Shown: positions 26,943 through 36,291 of the stretch, one piece after another | Position numbering within the stretch: the first letter of the stretch is position 1 | How the letters are laid out: each line of letters begins with the position of its first letter | NCBI RefSeq assembly: GCF_000716605.1 | Contig: NZ_JNXE01000034.1 | Span: forward strand, 1 to 64,000 | Direction: 5' to 3' | DNA from: Streptomyces sp. NRRL F-525 | GTDB taxonomy: Bacteria > Actinomycetota > Actinomycetes > Streptomycetales > Streptomycetaceae | Length of the DNA stretch: 64,000 nt | Program-made: the position numbers and the translations under genes | The notes under the pieces: model-generated | Databases searched by the model: none | The model's input: only the letters and a program-made list of their open reading frames with translations | What the model was told of the DNA's origin: nothing

Positions 26943-27037
26943 TTGATTCGCGGCACTTGATGGTGCGTTGTGCCGCGAGATGAGACTGTACAGGAGGGGG
27001 GCCCGCCTGGTCGAACTCACTCGGTGTGCAGGCGTTG

Positions 27038-30000
27038 TTACGGTGCGGCCGCGTCGATCGCCTTCACGATCCGCTTGTCGGAGACCGGGTACGCCGTGCC
27101 CAGCGCGTGGGCGAAATAGCTGACCCGGAGCTCCTCGATCATCCAGCGGATGTCCCGGACGGAGGACGGAACCGGGCGGCCCTGCGGGAGTTGCTCCAAC
27201 AGCCACGCGTACTCGTCCTGCATCTCGTGGACCTTCTCCATGCGGGTGGTGTCCCGTTGGACCCCCGTCGGCATCTGCTGGAGACGGCGGTCCGCGGCCA
27301 CCAGGTAGCGCATCAGGTCGGGCAGGCGGCGTATCCCCGCCGCCGTGACGAAGCCCGGCTTCACGAGGGCGTCCAGCTGGGCGCGTACGTCCGCGAGGTT
27401 CGGCAGGAGCGCCGGGCTGTTCGCCGCCTTCAGACGGCGCTCACAGGCCTGCCAGGCGGCCAGCACCTGTTGGACCTGGCCCACCGCGCGGACCGTCGTG
27501 TCGACGATCTCGGCGCGCACCTTCTCGTAGAGCTTCCGGTACGACTCCTCGTCCCACGCGGGGCCGCCGAAGTCACCGATCAGTTTGTCCGCCGCCGCCA
27601 GCGCGCAGTCGTCGAACAGCGCCTGGATCGAACCGTGCGGATTCGCGGACAGGGCCAGCTTCTGCGCGTTGGTGAGCTTCTCGGACGCGAACTTCGCCGG
27701 ATTCACCGGGATGTTGCGCACGATGAGCCGGCGCGTGCCCTTCCACATCGCCTCCGCCTGCTCCTCCTCCGTGTCGAAGAGCCGTACGGAGACGGTGTCG
27801 CCGTCGTCCACGAGTGCCGGGTACGCCTTCACCGGCTGGCCGGCCCTGCGGGTCTCGAAGACGCGGGTGAGCGTGCCGATCGACCAGTCGGTCAGGCCCT
27901 TGCGCTCCAGGGACTCCCCGCCCTCGCGCTCGGCCGTCGCCGCGGCCGCCTGGGAGATGGCCTGGCGTGCCTTCGGCTTCAGGCGGACCTTGAGTGCCTC
28001 CAGGTCCTTGTCCTCGGCGATCTTGCGGCGCCGTTCGTCGACGATCCGGAAGGTGATCAGGAGATGGTCCGGGACCTTCGACCAGTCGAAGTCCTCGGCG
28101 GTGAAGGGGACTCCGACCATGCGCTTCAACTCCCGCGCCATGGTGGTGGGGAGGGGTTCCTGGAGGGGGACCGCCGTTGCCAGGAAGCGTTGCGCGAAGT
28201 TCGGGGCCGGTACGTAGTTGCGGCGGATCGGCTTCGGGAGGGAGCGGATCAGTTCGGTGACGACCTCCTCCCGCAACCCCGGGATCTGCCAGTCGAAGCC
28301 CTCGTCCGTGACCTGGTTGAGGACCTGGAGCGGGATGTGGACCGTGACACCGTCTGCGTCCGCGCCCGGCTCGAACTGGTACGTGACCCGGAACTTGAGC
28401 CGGCCCTGATGCCAGGAGTCGGGATAGTCGGCCTTGCTGATGTCTCCCGCGCGCTCGTTGATGAGCATCGAGCGCTCGAAGTCGAGGAGTTCGGGCTCCT
28501 CGTGCCGCTTGTGCTTCCACCAGGAGTCGAAGTGGGCGCCGGAGACGACGTGTTCGGGTACCCGCTGGTCGTAGAAGTCGTAGAGCGTCTCGTCGTCGAC
28601 CAGGATGTCCCGGCGGCGGGCGCGATGCTCCAACTCCTCGACCTCGGTGAGGAGTCTGCGGTTGTCGGCGAAGAACTTGTGGTGCGTGCGCCAGTCGCCC
28701 TCGACGAGCGCGTTGCGGATGAAGAGTTCGCGGCTCGCCTCGGGGTCGATGCGGCCGTAGTTCACCTTGCGCTGGGCGATGATCGGGACGCCGTAGAGCG
28801 TGACCTTCTCGAAGGCCATCACGGCTGCCTGGTCCTTCTCCCAGTGCGGTTCGCTGTACGTCCGCTTCAGGAGGTGGCCGGCGAGGGGCTCGACCCACTC
28901 GGGTTCGATCTTGGCGTTGACGCGGGCCCAGAGGCGGGACGTCTCCACCAGCTCCGCCGACATGACGAAACGCGGGGTCTTCTTGAAGAGGGCCGAGCCG
29001 GGGAAGATCGCGAACTTGGCGCTGCGGGCGCCGAGATACTCGTTCTTCGCGCCGTCCTTCACGTCCTTCATGCCGATGTGGGACAGCAGGCCCGCGAGGA
29101 GGGAGACGTGGACGCTCTGCTCGGCCGCGTCCTCCTCGTTGAACTGGATGCCCATCTGCTTGGCCACCGTGCGGAGTTGGCTGTAGATGTCCTGCCACTC
29201 GCGGATCCGGAGGAAGTTCAGGTACTCCTGCTTGCACATGCGACGGAACGCGGACGAGCCGCGCTCCTTCTGCTGCTCGCGGATGTACCGCCACATGTTC
29301 AGGAACGCGAGGAAGTCGCTCGACTCGTCCCGGAAACGGGCGTGTTGCTGGTCCGCCTGCGTCTGCTTCTCGGCGGGGCGCTCGCGCGGGTCCTGGATGG
29401 AGAGCGCGGCGGCGATCACCATGACCTCGCGGACACAGCCGTTCTTGTCGGCCTCCAGGACCATGCGGGCCAGGCGGGGGTCCACGGGGAGTTGGGCGAG
29501 CTTGCGGCCCGTCTGCGTGAGGCGCTTGCGCGGGTCCTTCTCGTCCGGGTCCAACGCGCCCAGTTCCTGGAGGAGTTGGACGCCATCCCGGATGTTCCGG
29601 TGGTCCGGCGGGTCGATGAACGGGAACTTCTCGATCTCGCCGAGCCCGGCCGCGGTCATCTGCAGGATGACGGAGGCGAGGTTCGTCCGCAGGATCTCGG
29701 CGTCCGTGAACTCCGGGCGGGCGAGGAAGTCGTCCTCGGAGTACAGCCGGATGCAGATGCCGTCCGACGTACGGCCACAACGCCCCTTGCGCTGATTGGC
29801 ACTTGCCTGGCTGACCGCCTCGATCGGCAGCCGCTGCACCTTCGTCCGGTGGCTGTAGCGGCTGATGCGGGCGAAGCCGGGGTCGATGACGTACTTGATG
29901 CCCGGGACGGTGAGGGAGGTCTCGGCGACGTTGGTCGCCAGAACGATCCTTCGCCCGGTGTGCTGCTGGAACACCCGGTGCTGCTCGGCGTGCGAGAGAC

Positions 30001-31003
30001 GGGCGTAGAGGGGGAGGACTTCCGTGAAGCGGTAGTTCTTCTTCGTCAGCGCGTCCGCCGTGTCGCGGATCTCCCGCTCGCCGGAGAGGAAGACGAGGAT
30101 GTCGCCCTTGCCCTCGCCCTGAAGCTCCTCCACGGCGTCACAGATCGCGGTGATCTGGTCGCGGTCGGAGTCCTCGGACTCGTCTTCGAGGAGGGGGCGG
30201 TAGCGGACCTCGACCGGATACGTCCGGCCGCTCACCTCGATGATCGGGGCGTCGCCGAAGTGCCGGGAGAACCGCTCCGGGTCGATGGTCGCCGAGGTGA
30301 TGACGACCTTCAAGTCCGGGCGCTTGGGCAGCAGTTGGGCGAGATAGCCGAGCAGGAAGTCGATGTTGAGGGACCGCTCGTGGGCCTCGTCGATGATGAT
30401 CGTGTCGTAGGCGCGCAGTTCGCGGTCGGTCTGGATCTCGGCGAGCAGGATGCCGTCCGTCATCAGCTTGATGAAGGTCGACTCCTGGTTCACCTGGTCC
30501 GTGAAGCGGACCTTCCAGCCGACGGCCTCGCCGAGCGGGGTGTCCATCTCCTCCGCGATGCGCTCGGCGACCGTGCGCGCGGCGATACGGCGGGGCTGGG
30601 TGTGGCCGATCATGCCGCGGACGCCGCGGCCGAGTTCGAGGCAGATCTTGGGGATCTGGGTGGTCTTGCCGGAGCCGGTCTCGCCCGCCACGATCACGAC
30701 CTGGTGGTCGCGGATCGCGGCCGCGATGTCGTCCTTCTTCTGGCTGACCGGCAGCTGCTCGGGATACGAGATCGCCGGGATGCGGGTGCGCCGCGCGGCC
30801 ATCCGCTCCTCGCCGCGCGCCACCTCGGTCTCGATCTCGGCGATAACGGCGGCGCGGGCCTCCGGCTTGCGGATCTTGCGCGCGCCTTCGAGCCTGCGCC
30901 CGAGCCGGTGCGCGTCGCGCAGGGTCAGCTCGGTCAGGCGGGGGGCGAGGTCGCCGAGGGCGGGGGCGGAAGAGCCGGGCGCGGAGGCGGGGTGCGTAGA
31001 CAT
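27038..31003 (-). CDS. hrpA: ATP-dependent RNA helicase HrpA
   Basis: A 1321-residue DEAH-box helicase, full length for the family. Motif I is GETGSGKTTQIPK (about 107-119), motif II is IIDEAHERSLN (about 203), and motif III SATID follows. Later come FLSGEREIRDTADAL, the QRKGRCGRTSDGICIRLYSEDDF box (motif VI), and the long C-terminal DUF3418-type region that distinguishes HrpA from spliceosomal-like DEAH proteins. HrpA acts on stalled or collided ribosomes in E. coli; the same role is likely here. It is a single gene between two tRNA-Asp loci. The plus strand of this region also has long open frames, which are shadows. Confidence 0.96.
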   Translation of the reverse strand: MSTHPASAPGSSAPALGDLAPRLTELTLRDAHRLGRRLEGARKIRKPEARAAVIAEIETEVARGEERMAARRTRIPAISYPEQLPVSQKKDDIAAAIRDHQVVIVAGETGSGKTTQIPKICLELGRGVRGMIGHTQPRRIAARTVAERIAEEMDTPLGEAVGWKVRFTDQVNQESTFIKLMTDGILLAEIQTDRELRAYDTIIIDEAHERSLNIDFLLGYLAQLLPKRPDLKVVITSATIDPERFSRHFGDAPIIEVSGRTYPVEVRYRPLLEDESEDSDRDQITAICDAVEELQGEGKGDILVFLSGEREIRDTADALTKKNYRFTEVLPLYARLSHAEQHRVFQQHTGRRIVLATNVAETSLTVPGIKYVIDPGFARISRYSHRTKVQRLPIEAVSQASANQRKGRCGRTSDGICIRLYSEDDFLARPEFTDAEILRTNLASVILQMTAAGLGEIEKFPFIDPPDHRNIRDGVQLLQELGALDPDEKDPRKRLTQTGRKLAQLPVDPRLARMVLEADKNGCVREVMVIAAALSIQDPRERPAEKQTQADQQHARFRDESSDFLAFLNMWRYIREQQKERGSSAFRRMCKQEYLNFLRIREWQDIYSQLRTVAKQMGIQFNEEDAAEQSVHVSLLAGLLSHIGMKDVKDGAKNEYLGARSAKFAIFPGSALFKKTPRFVMSAELVETSRLWARVNAKIEPEWVEPLAGHLLKRTYSEPHWEKDQAAVMAFEKVTLYGVPIIAQRKVNYGRIDPEASRELFIRNALVEGDWRTHHKFFADNRRLLTEVEELEHRARRRDILVDDETLYDFYDQRVPEHVVSGAHFDSWWKHKRHEEPELLDFERSMLINERAGDISKADYPDSWHQGRLKFRVTYQFEPGADADGVTVHIPLQVLNQVTDEGFDWQIPGLREEVVTELIRSLPKPIRRNYVPAPNFAQRFLATAVPLQEPLPTTMARELKRMVGVPFTAEDFDWSKVPDHLLITFRIVDERRRKIAEDKDLEALKVRLKPKARQAISQAAAATAEREGGESLERKGLTDWSIGTLTRVFETRRAGQPVKAYPALVDDGDTVSVRLFDTEEEQAEAMWKGTRRLIVRNIPVNPAKFASEKLTNAQKLALSANPHGSIQALFDDCALAAADKLIGDFGGPAWDEESYRKLYEKVRAEIVDTTVRAVGQVQQVLAAWQACERRLKAANSPALLPNLADVRAQLDALVKPGFVTAAGIRRLPDLMRYLVAADRRLQQMPTGVQRDTTRMEKVHEMQDEYAWLLEQLPQGRPVPSSVRDIRWMIEELRVSYFAHALGTAYPVSDKRIVKAIDAAAP

Positions 31004-31094
31004 ACGCCGTCAAGGATCTCACCTCGGCGAAATTCCTGGCGAATGAATTGTCCGGGGCGGGTGCCGTCGCCGCGGGCTCCACCCCGGCCCCCGG

Positions 31095-31397
31095 TTATTG
31101 CCGGCCTGTGCCTGATCCGGTGTCGGCGGCCTGTTGGCGTTCGGCGTCCTGCTGCCGGCCCGCCTCCTTGGACATCGACTGGGCCGTGTTCGATACGGCC
31201 TTGATGCCCAGGTACGCCGTCGTCAGCCCCGCCATCGCCGTGAACGCCGAGGTCAGGACGCCCACGATCACCGCGCGGTCGCCGTTCAGCTGCCATACGC
31301 CGAAGATCGCCACCGCGGTGATCGCGAGGTTGCTGCCCACCACCGCGAGCAGTCCGTACCGCGCCCGTATCTTCTCCAGGTCGGTGTCCTGGCCCAT
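31095..31397 (-). CDS. Small two-helix membrane protein
   Basis: About 100 residues. A short charged N-terminus (MGQDTDLEKIRARYG) precedes two hydrophobic helices (LLAVVGSNLAITAVAIFGVWQL and AVIVGVLTSAFTAMAGLTTAYLGI). The Gln/Ala-rich hydrophilic tail ends GSGTGRQ. I prefer the ATG at 31397, preceded by GGGGTGGGG, over the ATG at 31418. No family is recognised; similar proteins occur singly in streptomycetes. Function unknown. Confidence 0.65.
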   Translation of the reverse strand: MGQDTDLEKIRARYGLLAVVGSNLAITAVAIFGVWQLNGDRAVIVGVLTSAFTAMAGLTTAYLGIKAVSNTAQSMSKEAGRQQDAERQQAADTGSGTGRQ

Positions 31398-31435
31398 CGC
31401 GCCCCACCCCGTGTTCATCCGGTCCGGTCACGACG

Positions 31436-31464
31436 AAAGCCCCGTCCCGGTGGGACAGGGCTTT
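31436..31464. terminator. Terminator after tRNA-Phe
   Basis: Hairpin AAAGCCC-CGTCCC-GGT-GGGAC-AGGGCTTT directly after the 3' end of tRNA-Phe on the minus strand, closing the Glu-Asp-Phe tRNA transcript. Confidence 0.75.
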
Positions 31465-31472
31465 CGATCCGG

Positions 31473-31546
31473 TGGCTGGGGCCGGGGTCGAACCGGCGAC
31501 CTATCGCTTTTCAGGCGATCGCTCGTACCAACTGAGCTACCCAGCC
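31473..31546 (-). tRNA. tRNA-Phe (anticodon GAA)
   Basis: A 74-nt cloverleaf: acceptor GGCTGGG/CCCAGCC with discriminator A, anticodon stem ATCGC/GCGAT with loop CTGAAAA (GAA), and T arm GCCGGTTCGACCCCGGC. It is third in a minus-strand tRNA cluster. Confidence 0.96.
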
Positions 31547-31570
31547 ACGAGATTCCTCGCGGAACCTCAG

Positions 31571-31645
31571 CGGTCCTGACGGGATTTGAACCCGCGGCCT
31601 CCACCTTGACAGGGTGGCGAGCACTCCAAGCTGCTCCACAGGACC
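31571..31645 (-). tRNA. tRNA-Asp (anticodon GTC), cluster copy
   Basis: The same 75-nt body as 26868-26942, anticodon GTC. It lies between tRNA-Glu and tRNA-Phe with short spacers of about 25-50 bases, so the three are processed from one transcript. Confidence 0.96.
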
Positions 31646-31695
31646 TTGCTGTTGCGCGCGAACTGGCGATAGCCAGTGTCGCACACGGTATTGCG

Positions 31696-31768
31696 TGCCC
31701 CCAACGGGATTCGAACCCGTGCTACCGCCTTGAAAGGGCGGCGTCCTGGGCCACTAGACGATGAGGGC
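31696..31768 (-). tRNA. tRNA-Glu (anticodon TTC)
   Basis: A 73-nt cloverleaf: acceptor GCCCTCA/TGGGGGC, D arm CGTCTAGTGGCCCAGGACG, anticodon stem CCGCC/GGCGG with loop CTTTCAA (TTC), and T arm ACGGGTTCGAATCCCGT. It is first in the Glu-Asp-Phe cluster. Confidence 0.96.
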
Positions 31769-31967
31769 CAACTTCCGTACTGCTCTGCTTCGTCTAGGTG
31801 TCCCAGAGGACGTGAGAAGCATGTGACTCCGCTTTCCCCCGAAGGGTGCTGCTTCTCCTGACTCCCTGCGGAGTTTCGGACGGTCAAGCCCTGACCGGCG
31901 CCCTTGGGCACGACGAGACTGTACTACGGCGTTTGGGCCGTAGCCAAACCGAAAAAGCGGTGTGCGC

Positions 31968-33479
31968 TCACGGCAGGTTCTCCTTGGGGAGGTGGCGGCT
32001 CACCTCGGCCGTCGTCAGGCCCAGGCCGCCGAGTTTGATCTCGTCCCAGGCCTGGAGGCGGTGGGTGTCGCGGTCGATGTAGAGGATCGACGCCTCGATC
32101 GGGTCGGGGTACTTGCCCTCCACGGCGCGCAGACCGCTGCCGCCCGTCGAGCCCTCGATGCGCAGGCGCGTGCCGTGCTTCATGACCTCGGTGCCCTCGT
32201 GGTGGAGGTGGCCGGCCAGGACCAGCGGGACCTCGCCGTCGGTCTGGCGGGCCGCCGACGGTTCGTGGACCAGGGCGATGTCGACCGGGGTGCCGGCGGC
32301 CCGCTGGTCGCGGAGGGCGGAGGCGAGCTGGTCGCCGGCCAGTTCCTCCGCGTTGTTTCCGCCCGGGGCGGTCGAGCGGTCCGGGGTGAACTGGGGGTCG
32401 CCGATGCCCGCGAAGCGCACGCCCGCGACCGTCTCCGCGCGGCCCTCGTCCAGAACGTGCACGTTCTTGATCCGCTCCAGGTAGCGCTGGGTGGCGAGGG
32501 AGTCGTGGTTGCCCCTGACCCAGACGTAGGGCGCGCCCAGGTCGGCGATCGGGTCGAGGAAGCCGTTCTCCGCCGTCGTGCCGTGGTCCATGGTGTCGCC
32601 GGTGTCGACGATCACGTTCACCTTGTACTGCTCCACCAGCGACGCGATGATCTTCCAGCTCGCGGGGTTCAGGTGGATGTCCGAGACGTGCAGGACGCGG
32701 ATCGTGGTCGGGTCCGGCTGGTAGGCGGGGAGCGTCGACGTGACGTCGTAGAGCTTCGTCACGTTCGTCACCAGGCGGGCCAACTCCTTCTGGTAGACGT
32801 CGAATTCGGTGACGATGTTGCGCGCGTTGCCGACCAGGGACGGGGCGGAGGAGAGCAGGCCCGAGAACTTCGGTTCCAGGATCGACTTCGGGTTCCAGGT
32901 CGCGTACGCCGTCGCTCCGGACGCGGCGAGGAGCGTGAGGGCGAGGCCGCCGGCCGCGAGGGCCCGGCGGGGGCGGCGGTAGACCGCGAGGCCGAGGGTC
33001 GTGGCGCCCAGGACCACGGCCGTGCAGGACCGTACGGCGAGGTCGAGGGTGCCGTGTTCGACGTCGCGGGCGACCTCGTCCTGGAGGCCGGAGAGGCGCT
33101 CGGGGTGGTCGACGAGGGCCTGGGAGCGTTCGGGGTCGAGCTGGTCGACGTTGACGTCCAGGCGGACCGGGGCGTGGTGGCTGTCCAGGGACAGGGCGCC
33201 GAGCGGGGACACGTTGATCTTCGTGCCGCCGGTGAGGGACGGGCGCAGGGTCATGGTCGTGTTCATGGGACCGACCTGGGCCCGTACGTTGCCCACGATC
33301 AGCAGGCCGAGCCAGGCCCCGACCATGACGACCATGACGAGGCCGAGGGCGCGGGGCCAGGGGTGGGGCTGGGGGACGAGTTCGACGGTGGGGCGGGGAC
33401 GGCGGGCGCGGTACTGGCGGATCAGGGCGTGCTGGGCTCGGCGGAGGCGGTTCAGGGCTGCGACGGGGACGCGGGCCAT
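31968..33479 (-). CDS. Membrane-anchored metallophosphoesterase
   Basis: A 503-residue protein. One N-terminal helix (about 45-65) and two further helices (about 150-195) anchor it in the membrane. The C-terminal catalytic domain has the calcineurin-like motifs VLHVSDIHLNP (D-x-H), VDTGDTMDHG (GDxx), WVRGNHDS (GNHD), LVHEP and AGHLHHEG (GHxH), so all metal ligands are present. The middle region between helices 1 and 2 is predicted outside the membrane. Its substrate is unknown; relatives in streptomycetes are annotated only as metallophosphoesterases. It is the only gene between the tRNA cluster and a zincin. Confidence 0.9.
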   Translation of the reverse strand: MARVPVAALNRLRRAQHALIRQYRARRPRPTVELVPQPHPWPRALGLVMVVMVGAWLGLLIVGNVRAQVGPMNTTMTLRPSLTGGTKINVSPLGALSLDSHHAPVRLDVNVDQLDPERSQALVDHPERLSGLQDEVARDVEHGTLDLAVRSCTAVVLGATTLGLAVYRRPRRALAAGGLALTLLAASGATAYATWNPKSILEPKFSGLLSSAPSLVGNARNIVTEFDVYQKELARLVTNVTKLYDVTSTLPAYQPDPTTIRVLHVSDIHLNPASWKIIASLVEQYKVNVIVDTGDTMDHGTTAENGFLDPIADLGAPYVWVRGNHDSLATQRYLERIKNVHVLDEGRAETVAGVRFAGIGDPQFTPDRSTAPGGNNAEELAGDQLASALRDQRAAGTPVDIALVHEPSAARQTDGEVPLVLAGHLHHEGTEVMKHGTRLRIEGSTGGSGLRAVEGKYPDPIEASILYIDRDTHRLQAWDEIKLGGLGLTTAEVSRHLPKENLP

Positions 33480-33560
33480 TGGTCCCGTATGCCCAGGGGT
33501 GGGGGTGGGTATGCGGGGCGAGTCGTGGGAGTGGGGTCAGGCGTGCGGGGTGTGATGGGC

Positions 33561-33692
33561 GCCGGGGGCTCTGCGCCCCGATAGGGGCGCGGGGAACTGC
33601 GCGACAAGCCCCCACCGGCGCGCAGCCGAAGAACCGCCCACTCAGCGCCTTGCCCCCACCGGCGTGCAGTCGAAGAACCGCCTACCCAGCGG
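33561..33692. repeat. Dispersed Streptomyces repeat plus 44-bp tandem duplication
   Basis: The element GGGGCGCGGGGAACTGCGCG (about 33584) is a very common streptomycete intergenic sequence. It is followed by two copies, period 44 bases, of GCCCCCACCGGCG-GCAG-CGAAGAACCGCC (33608 and 33652), with about four differences over 40 bases. Confidence 0.65.
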
Positions 33693-33704
33693 AGCGCTCA
33701 GCGC

Positions 33705-34055
33705 CTAGCCCCAGCCGAGTTCGTGCAGGCGCTCGTCCTCGATGCCGAAGTGGTGGGCGACTTCGTGGACGACCGTGACGGCGACCTCGTGGACCACGTC
33801 CTCCGTGGTCGCGCAGTAGCGCAGGGTCGGGCCCATGTAGATCGAGATCCGGTCGGGGAGGACCCCGGCGTACCACTCGCCGCGCTCGGTGAGCGGGGTC
33901 CCCTCGTAGAGGCCGAGCAGCTCGGGGTCGGACGGGTCGGGTTCGTCCTCGACGAACACGGCCACGTTGTCCATGACCCGCGTCAGCTCCGGCGGGATCC
34001 GGTCCAGGGCCTCACTCACCAGCTCTTCGAACGCCTCGCGTGTCATTTCCAGCAC
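33705..34055 (-). CDS. Minimal zincin-like metallopeptidase family protein
   Basis: A 116-residue single-domain protein of the 'metallopeptidase family' (DUF1025-type). The zinc motif is VVHEVAHHFGIEDERLHELGW (about 94-114): HEVAH gives the HExxH ligands and the Glu/Asp further on may supply the third. GLYEGTPLTERGEWYAGVLPDRISIYMGP is a conserved beta region of this family. There is no signal peptide. Widespread in actinobacteria with no demonstrated substrate. Confidence 0.88.
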   Translation of the reverse strand: MLEMTREAFEELVSEALDRIPPELTRVMDNVAVFVEDEPDPSDPELLGLYEGTPLTERGEWYAGVLPDRISIYMGPTLRYCATTEDVVHEVAVTVVHEVAHHFGIEDERLHELGWG

Positions 34056-34095
34056 GGGTCCATTGTCCGGGACGAACGCGGGTTCGGGGCCGCGG

Positions 34096-35037
34096 TCACG
34101 GGTGCAGATCGGGGATCAGCGCGGCTGTGCGCTCCAGTTGCTCGCGCTGGGCGGGCAGGTTCAGGGCGGCCAGGCGGGTGACGAGGTGCCGGGCGCCCGC
34201 GGTGACGTACCGGTTGAGACGTTCGGTGACCTGCTCGGCGGTGCCCGTGACGACGGCCTGGATCTTCTCCAGTTCCGCTAGGGGCATGCCGTAGGCGGCG
34301 CGGGCGTAGTCGTCCGTCGCCCGGTGCGCGTGGTGCGGGTCCTCGTCGATTCGTACGGTGACGAAGAGCGCCGGGGTGACGGCCCCGGGCGGGCGGCCCG
34401 CCGCCGTCGCCGCCTCCCGGATGTCGTGCAGGCCGGTCGTGTAGTCGGCGGGGTCGGGCGGGTAGGGGAGCCAGCCGTCGTAGAGGCGGCCGGTGCGGGT
34501 CAGGGCCGTCGGGGTCGCGCCGGCCAGCCAGACGGGTGGGCCGGCGGGGCGGTACGGCCGTAGGGCGGGCGGGAGGTCGGTGAAGTGGTGGAACTCGCCG
34601 TGGAAGGAGTCGGCGCCGTTCCAGAGGGCACGCCACAGCGCGACCGTCTCGTCGAGGCGGGCGAAGCGGCGGGCCCAGGGGACCTCGGAGAGGTCGTAGA
34701 AGGGGCGTCCGAAGCGGCCGGGGTAGCCAGCGCCGACCGCGAGGGCGAGGCGGCCGCCGGAGAGGAGGTCGATCGAGGCGAGGGACTGGGCGGCCTGGAC
34801 CGGGCGGCGGAGGAAGGGGAGCAGGGCGCCTGTGCCGAGGGTCACCGTGGTGGTGGCCGGGGCCAGGGCGGCGAGCGTCGTGAGGGCTTCGACACGGGGG
34901 CTGATCAGGGAGTCGTTGACGAAGAGGGAGGTGAATCCGAGGTGTTCGGCGGTGCGGGCGAGGGCGATCAGGTCGCGTGGGTCGTCGTCCTTGGCCCACT
35001 GGGCGGTTCCGGTCGGGAGCAGTACGCCGATGTCCAT
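34096..35037 (-). CDS. LLM-class (F420-dependent) oxidoreductase
   Basis: A 313-residue luciferase-like TIM-barrel protein. MDIGVLLPTGTAQW begins strand 1. LARTAEHLGFTSLFVNDSL, LGTGALLPFLRRPVQAAQSLASIDLLSGGRLALAVGAGYP (about 75-115) and PPVWLAGATPTALTRTGRLYDGWLPYP are family hallmarks, and many such enzymes use coenzyme F420. The ATG at 35037 is chosen because the fold begins there; longer frames are not protein-like. It is divergent from an XRE regulator 85 bp away, which may control it. Substrate unknown. Confidence 0.88.
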   Translation of the reverse strand: MDIGVLLPTGTAQWAKDDDPRDLIALARTAEHLGFTSLFVNDSLISPRVEALTTLAALAPATTTVTLGTGALLPFLRRPVQAAQSLASIDLLSGGRLALAVGAGYPGRFGRPFYDLSEVPWARRFARLDETVALWRALWNGADSFHGEFHHFTDLPPALRPYRPAGPPVWLAGATPTALTRTGRLYDGWLPYPPDPADYTTGLHDIREAATAAGRPPGAVTPALFVTVRIDEDPHHAHRATDDYARAAYGMPLAELEKIQAVVTGTAEQVTERLNRYVTAGARHLVTRLAALNLPAQREQLERTAALIPDLHP

Positions 35038-35122
35038 GCGGTCGATGGTCTTCGGGGGCGGGTATCGGCTCAATTCCCTGGGGGGAATGGCCGGTTGGGG
35101 TGGGGCGTCGTAGAACTGGGGC

Positions 35123-35890
35123 GTGGACTTCTCCCGGGTGCTGCGTGAACGTCGTACGAGTCGTCGGCTCAGCCAGCTGGAGGTGGCCCTGCGGGCCGGT
35201 ACCACGCAGCGGCATGTGAGTTTCGTCGAGTCGGGGCGGTCCGCGCCGGGGCGGGGGATGGTCGTACGGCTGGCCGAGGCGCTCGAACTGCCGTTGCGGG
35301 AGCGGAACGAGCTGCTGCTGGCCGCCGGGTTCGCGCCGGTGTATCCGGAGAGTTCGCTGGAGGGTCCGGTGCTGGCTCCGGTGCGGAGGGCGATCGGGCA
35401 CATCCTGCGGGGACATCTGCCGTATCCGGCGGTGGTGGTGGACCGGGGTGGTCAACTGGTCGCGGCGAACAGCGCGTTCGGGGTGATCACCGAGGGGGCC
35501 GCTTCCGAGCTGCTGGGGCCGGGGGCGAACGTGTACCGACTGGCCCTGCGTCCGGACGGGTTGGCGCCGCGGATCCTCAATCTCGCGGAGTGGGCCCGGC
35601 ACATCCTGGCCCGGCTCGGGCAGTTGCCGGAACTGAGGGCCGAGTTGGCCGGGTATGTGCCCGAATTGGAGCCGTCAGAGGGCCAGTTGGGGTTCGCGGT
35701 GCCGTTGCGACTGCGGTCGTCGTACGGGGAGTTGCGGCTGATGACGACCGTGACGACCTTCGCCACCGCCGTGGACGTGACCCTCGCCGAGCTGAAACTG
35801 GAGGCGTTCCTGCCGGCGGACGCGGCGACGGCACAGGCGCTGGCGGTCGCCGCGGCCGGGGCGGGGGATCAGGCGCCGGGGAACATGTAG
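35123..35890 (+). CDS. XRE-family regulator with MmyB-like ligand domain
   Basis: A 255-residue regulator. The N-terminal helix-turn-helix (LSQLEVALRAGTTQRHVSFVESGRSAPGRGMVVRLAEAL, about 16-54) is followed by the MmyB-type PAS-like domain (LPYPAVVVDRGGQLVAANSAF, about 95; later LEPSEGQLGFAVPLRLRSSYGELRLMTTVTTFATAVDVTLAEL). Such proteins often control a divergent oxidoreductase, here the LLM protein. It starts at GTG. Its 3' end overlaps the convergent SnoaL-like gene by 22 bases. Confidence 0.9.
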   Translation: MDFSRVLRERRTSRRLSQLEVALRAGTTQRHVSFVESGRSAPGRGMVVRLAEALELPLRERNELLLAAGFAPVYPESSLEGPVLAPVRRAIGHILRGHLPYPAVVVDRGGQLVAANSAFGVITEGAASELLGPGANVYRLALRPDGLAPRILNLAEWARHILARLGQLPELRAELAGYVPELEPSEGQLGFAVPLRLRSSYGELRLMTTVTTFATAVDVTLAELKLEAFLPADAATAQALAVAAAGAGDQAPGNM

Positions 35891-36291
35891 TCGGTCCGGA
35901 TACGGCCGTCGGCGCCGACCAGGAGTACCTCCAGACCGCCGCCGACCACGTCGCCGCTGCCGACGGCCACGGTGTCCCAGCGGAACTGGACCATGCCGTC
36001 CAGGCGTACGGCGCCGGTGCGCGCCCGGAAGGTGAACTCCCCCTTCCCGACGAACCGTTCGTAGCTCCGTGTGACGCGGGTCTCGATCGCGTCGTACCCG
36101 CGGGCCCGGAGGGTCGGGTGGTCGAAGCCGAGGCCCGCGGCGATCTCGCGGATCTCGGCGGGCGGTTGGAGGACGTGCGTGCCGTCCTCGGCCCAGAGGC
36201 TCTCGATCGCCGCCCGGCGCCGGGCGGCGTCCGGTTCGGTCCACTGGGCGATGTAGCGGGCTGCCAGGTGCTGGGGGTCGGTCTCGGGCAT
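35869..36291 (-). CDS. SnoaL/NTF2-like protein
   Basis: A 140-residue cone-shaped alpha+beta protein. The helix HLAARYIAQWTEPDAARRRAAIESLWAEDGTHV at the N-terminus and the beta strands VRLDGMVQFRWDTVAV and EVLLVGADGRIRTDYMF fit the NTF2-like fold. Members are small enzymes (cyclases, isomerases) or ligand carriers; nothing decides between these here. The ATG at 36291 begins the conserved part. It is convergent with the XRE regulator. Confidence 0.8.
   Translation of the reverse strand: MPETDPQHLAARYIAQWTEPDAARRRAAIESLWAEDGTHVLQPPAEIREIAAGLGFDHPTLRARGYDAIETRVTRSYERFVGKGEFTFRARTGAVRLDGMVQFRWDTVAVGSGDVVGGGLEVLLVGADGRIRTDYMFPGA

Noticed and set aside
27026..31204. Open frame of 1392 codons on the plus strand
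   Set aside because: It is antisense to hrpA, whose helicase motifs are perfect. The plus-strand product is Val/Leu/Asp/Arg-rich without any fold signature, a usual effect of high GC.
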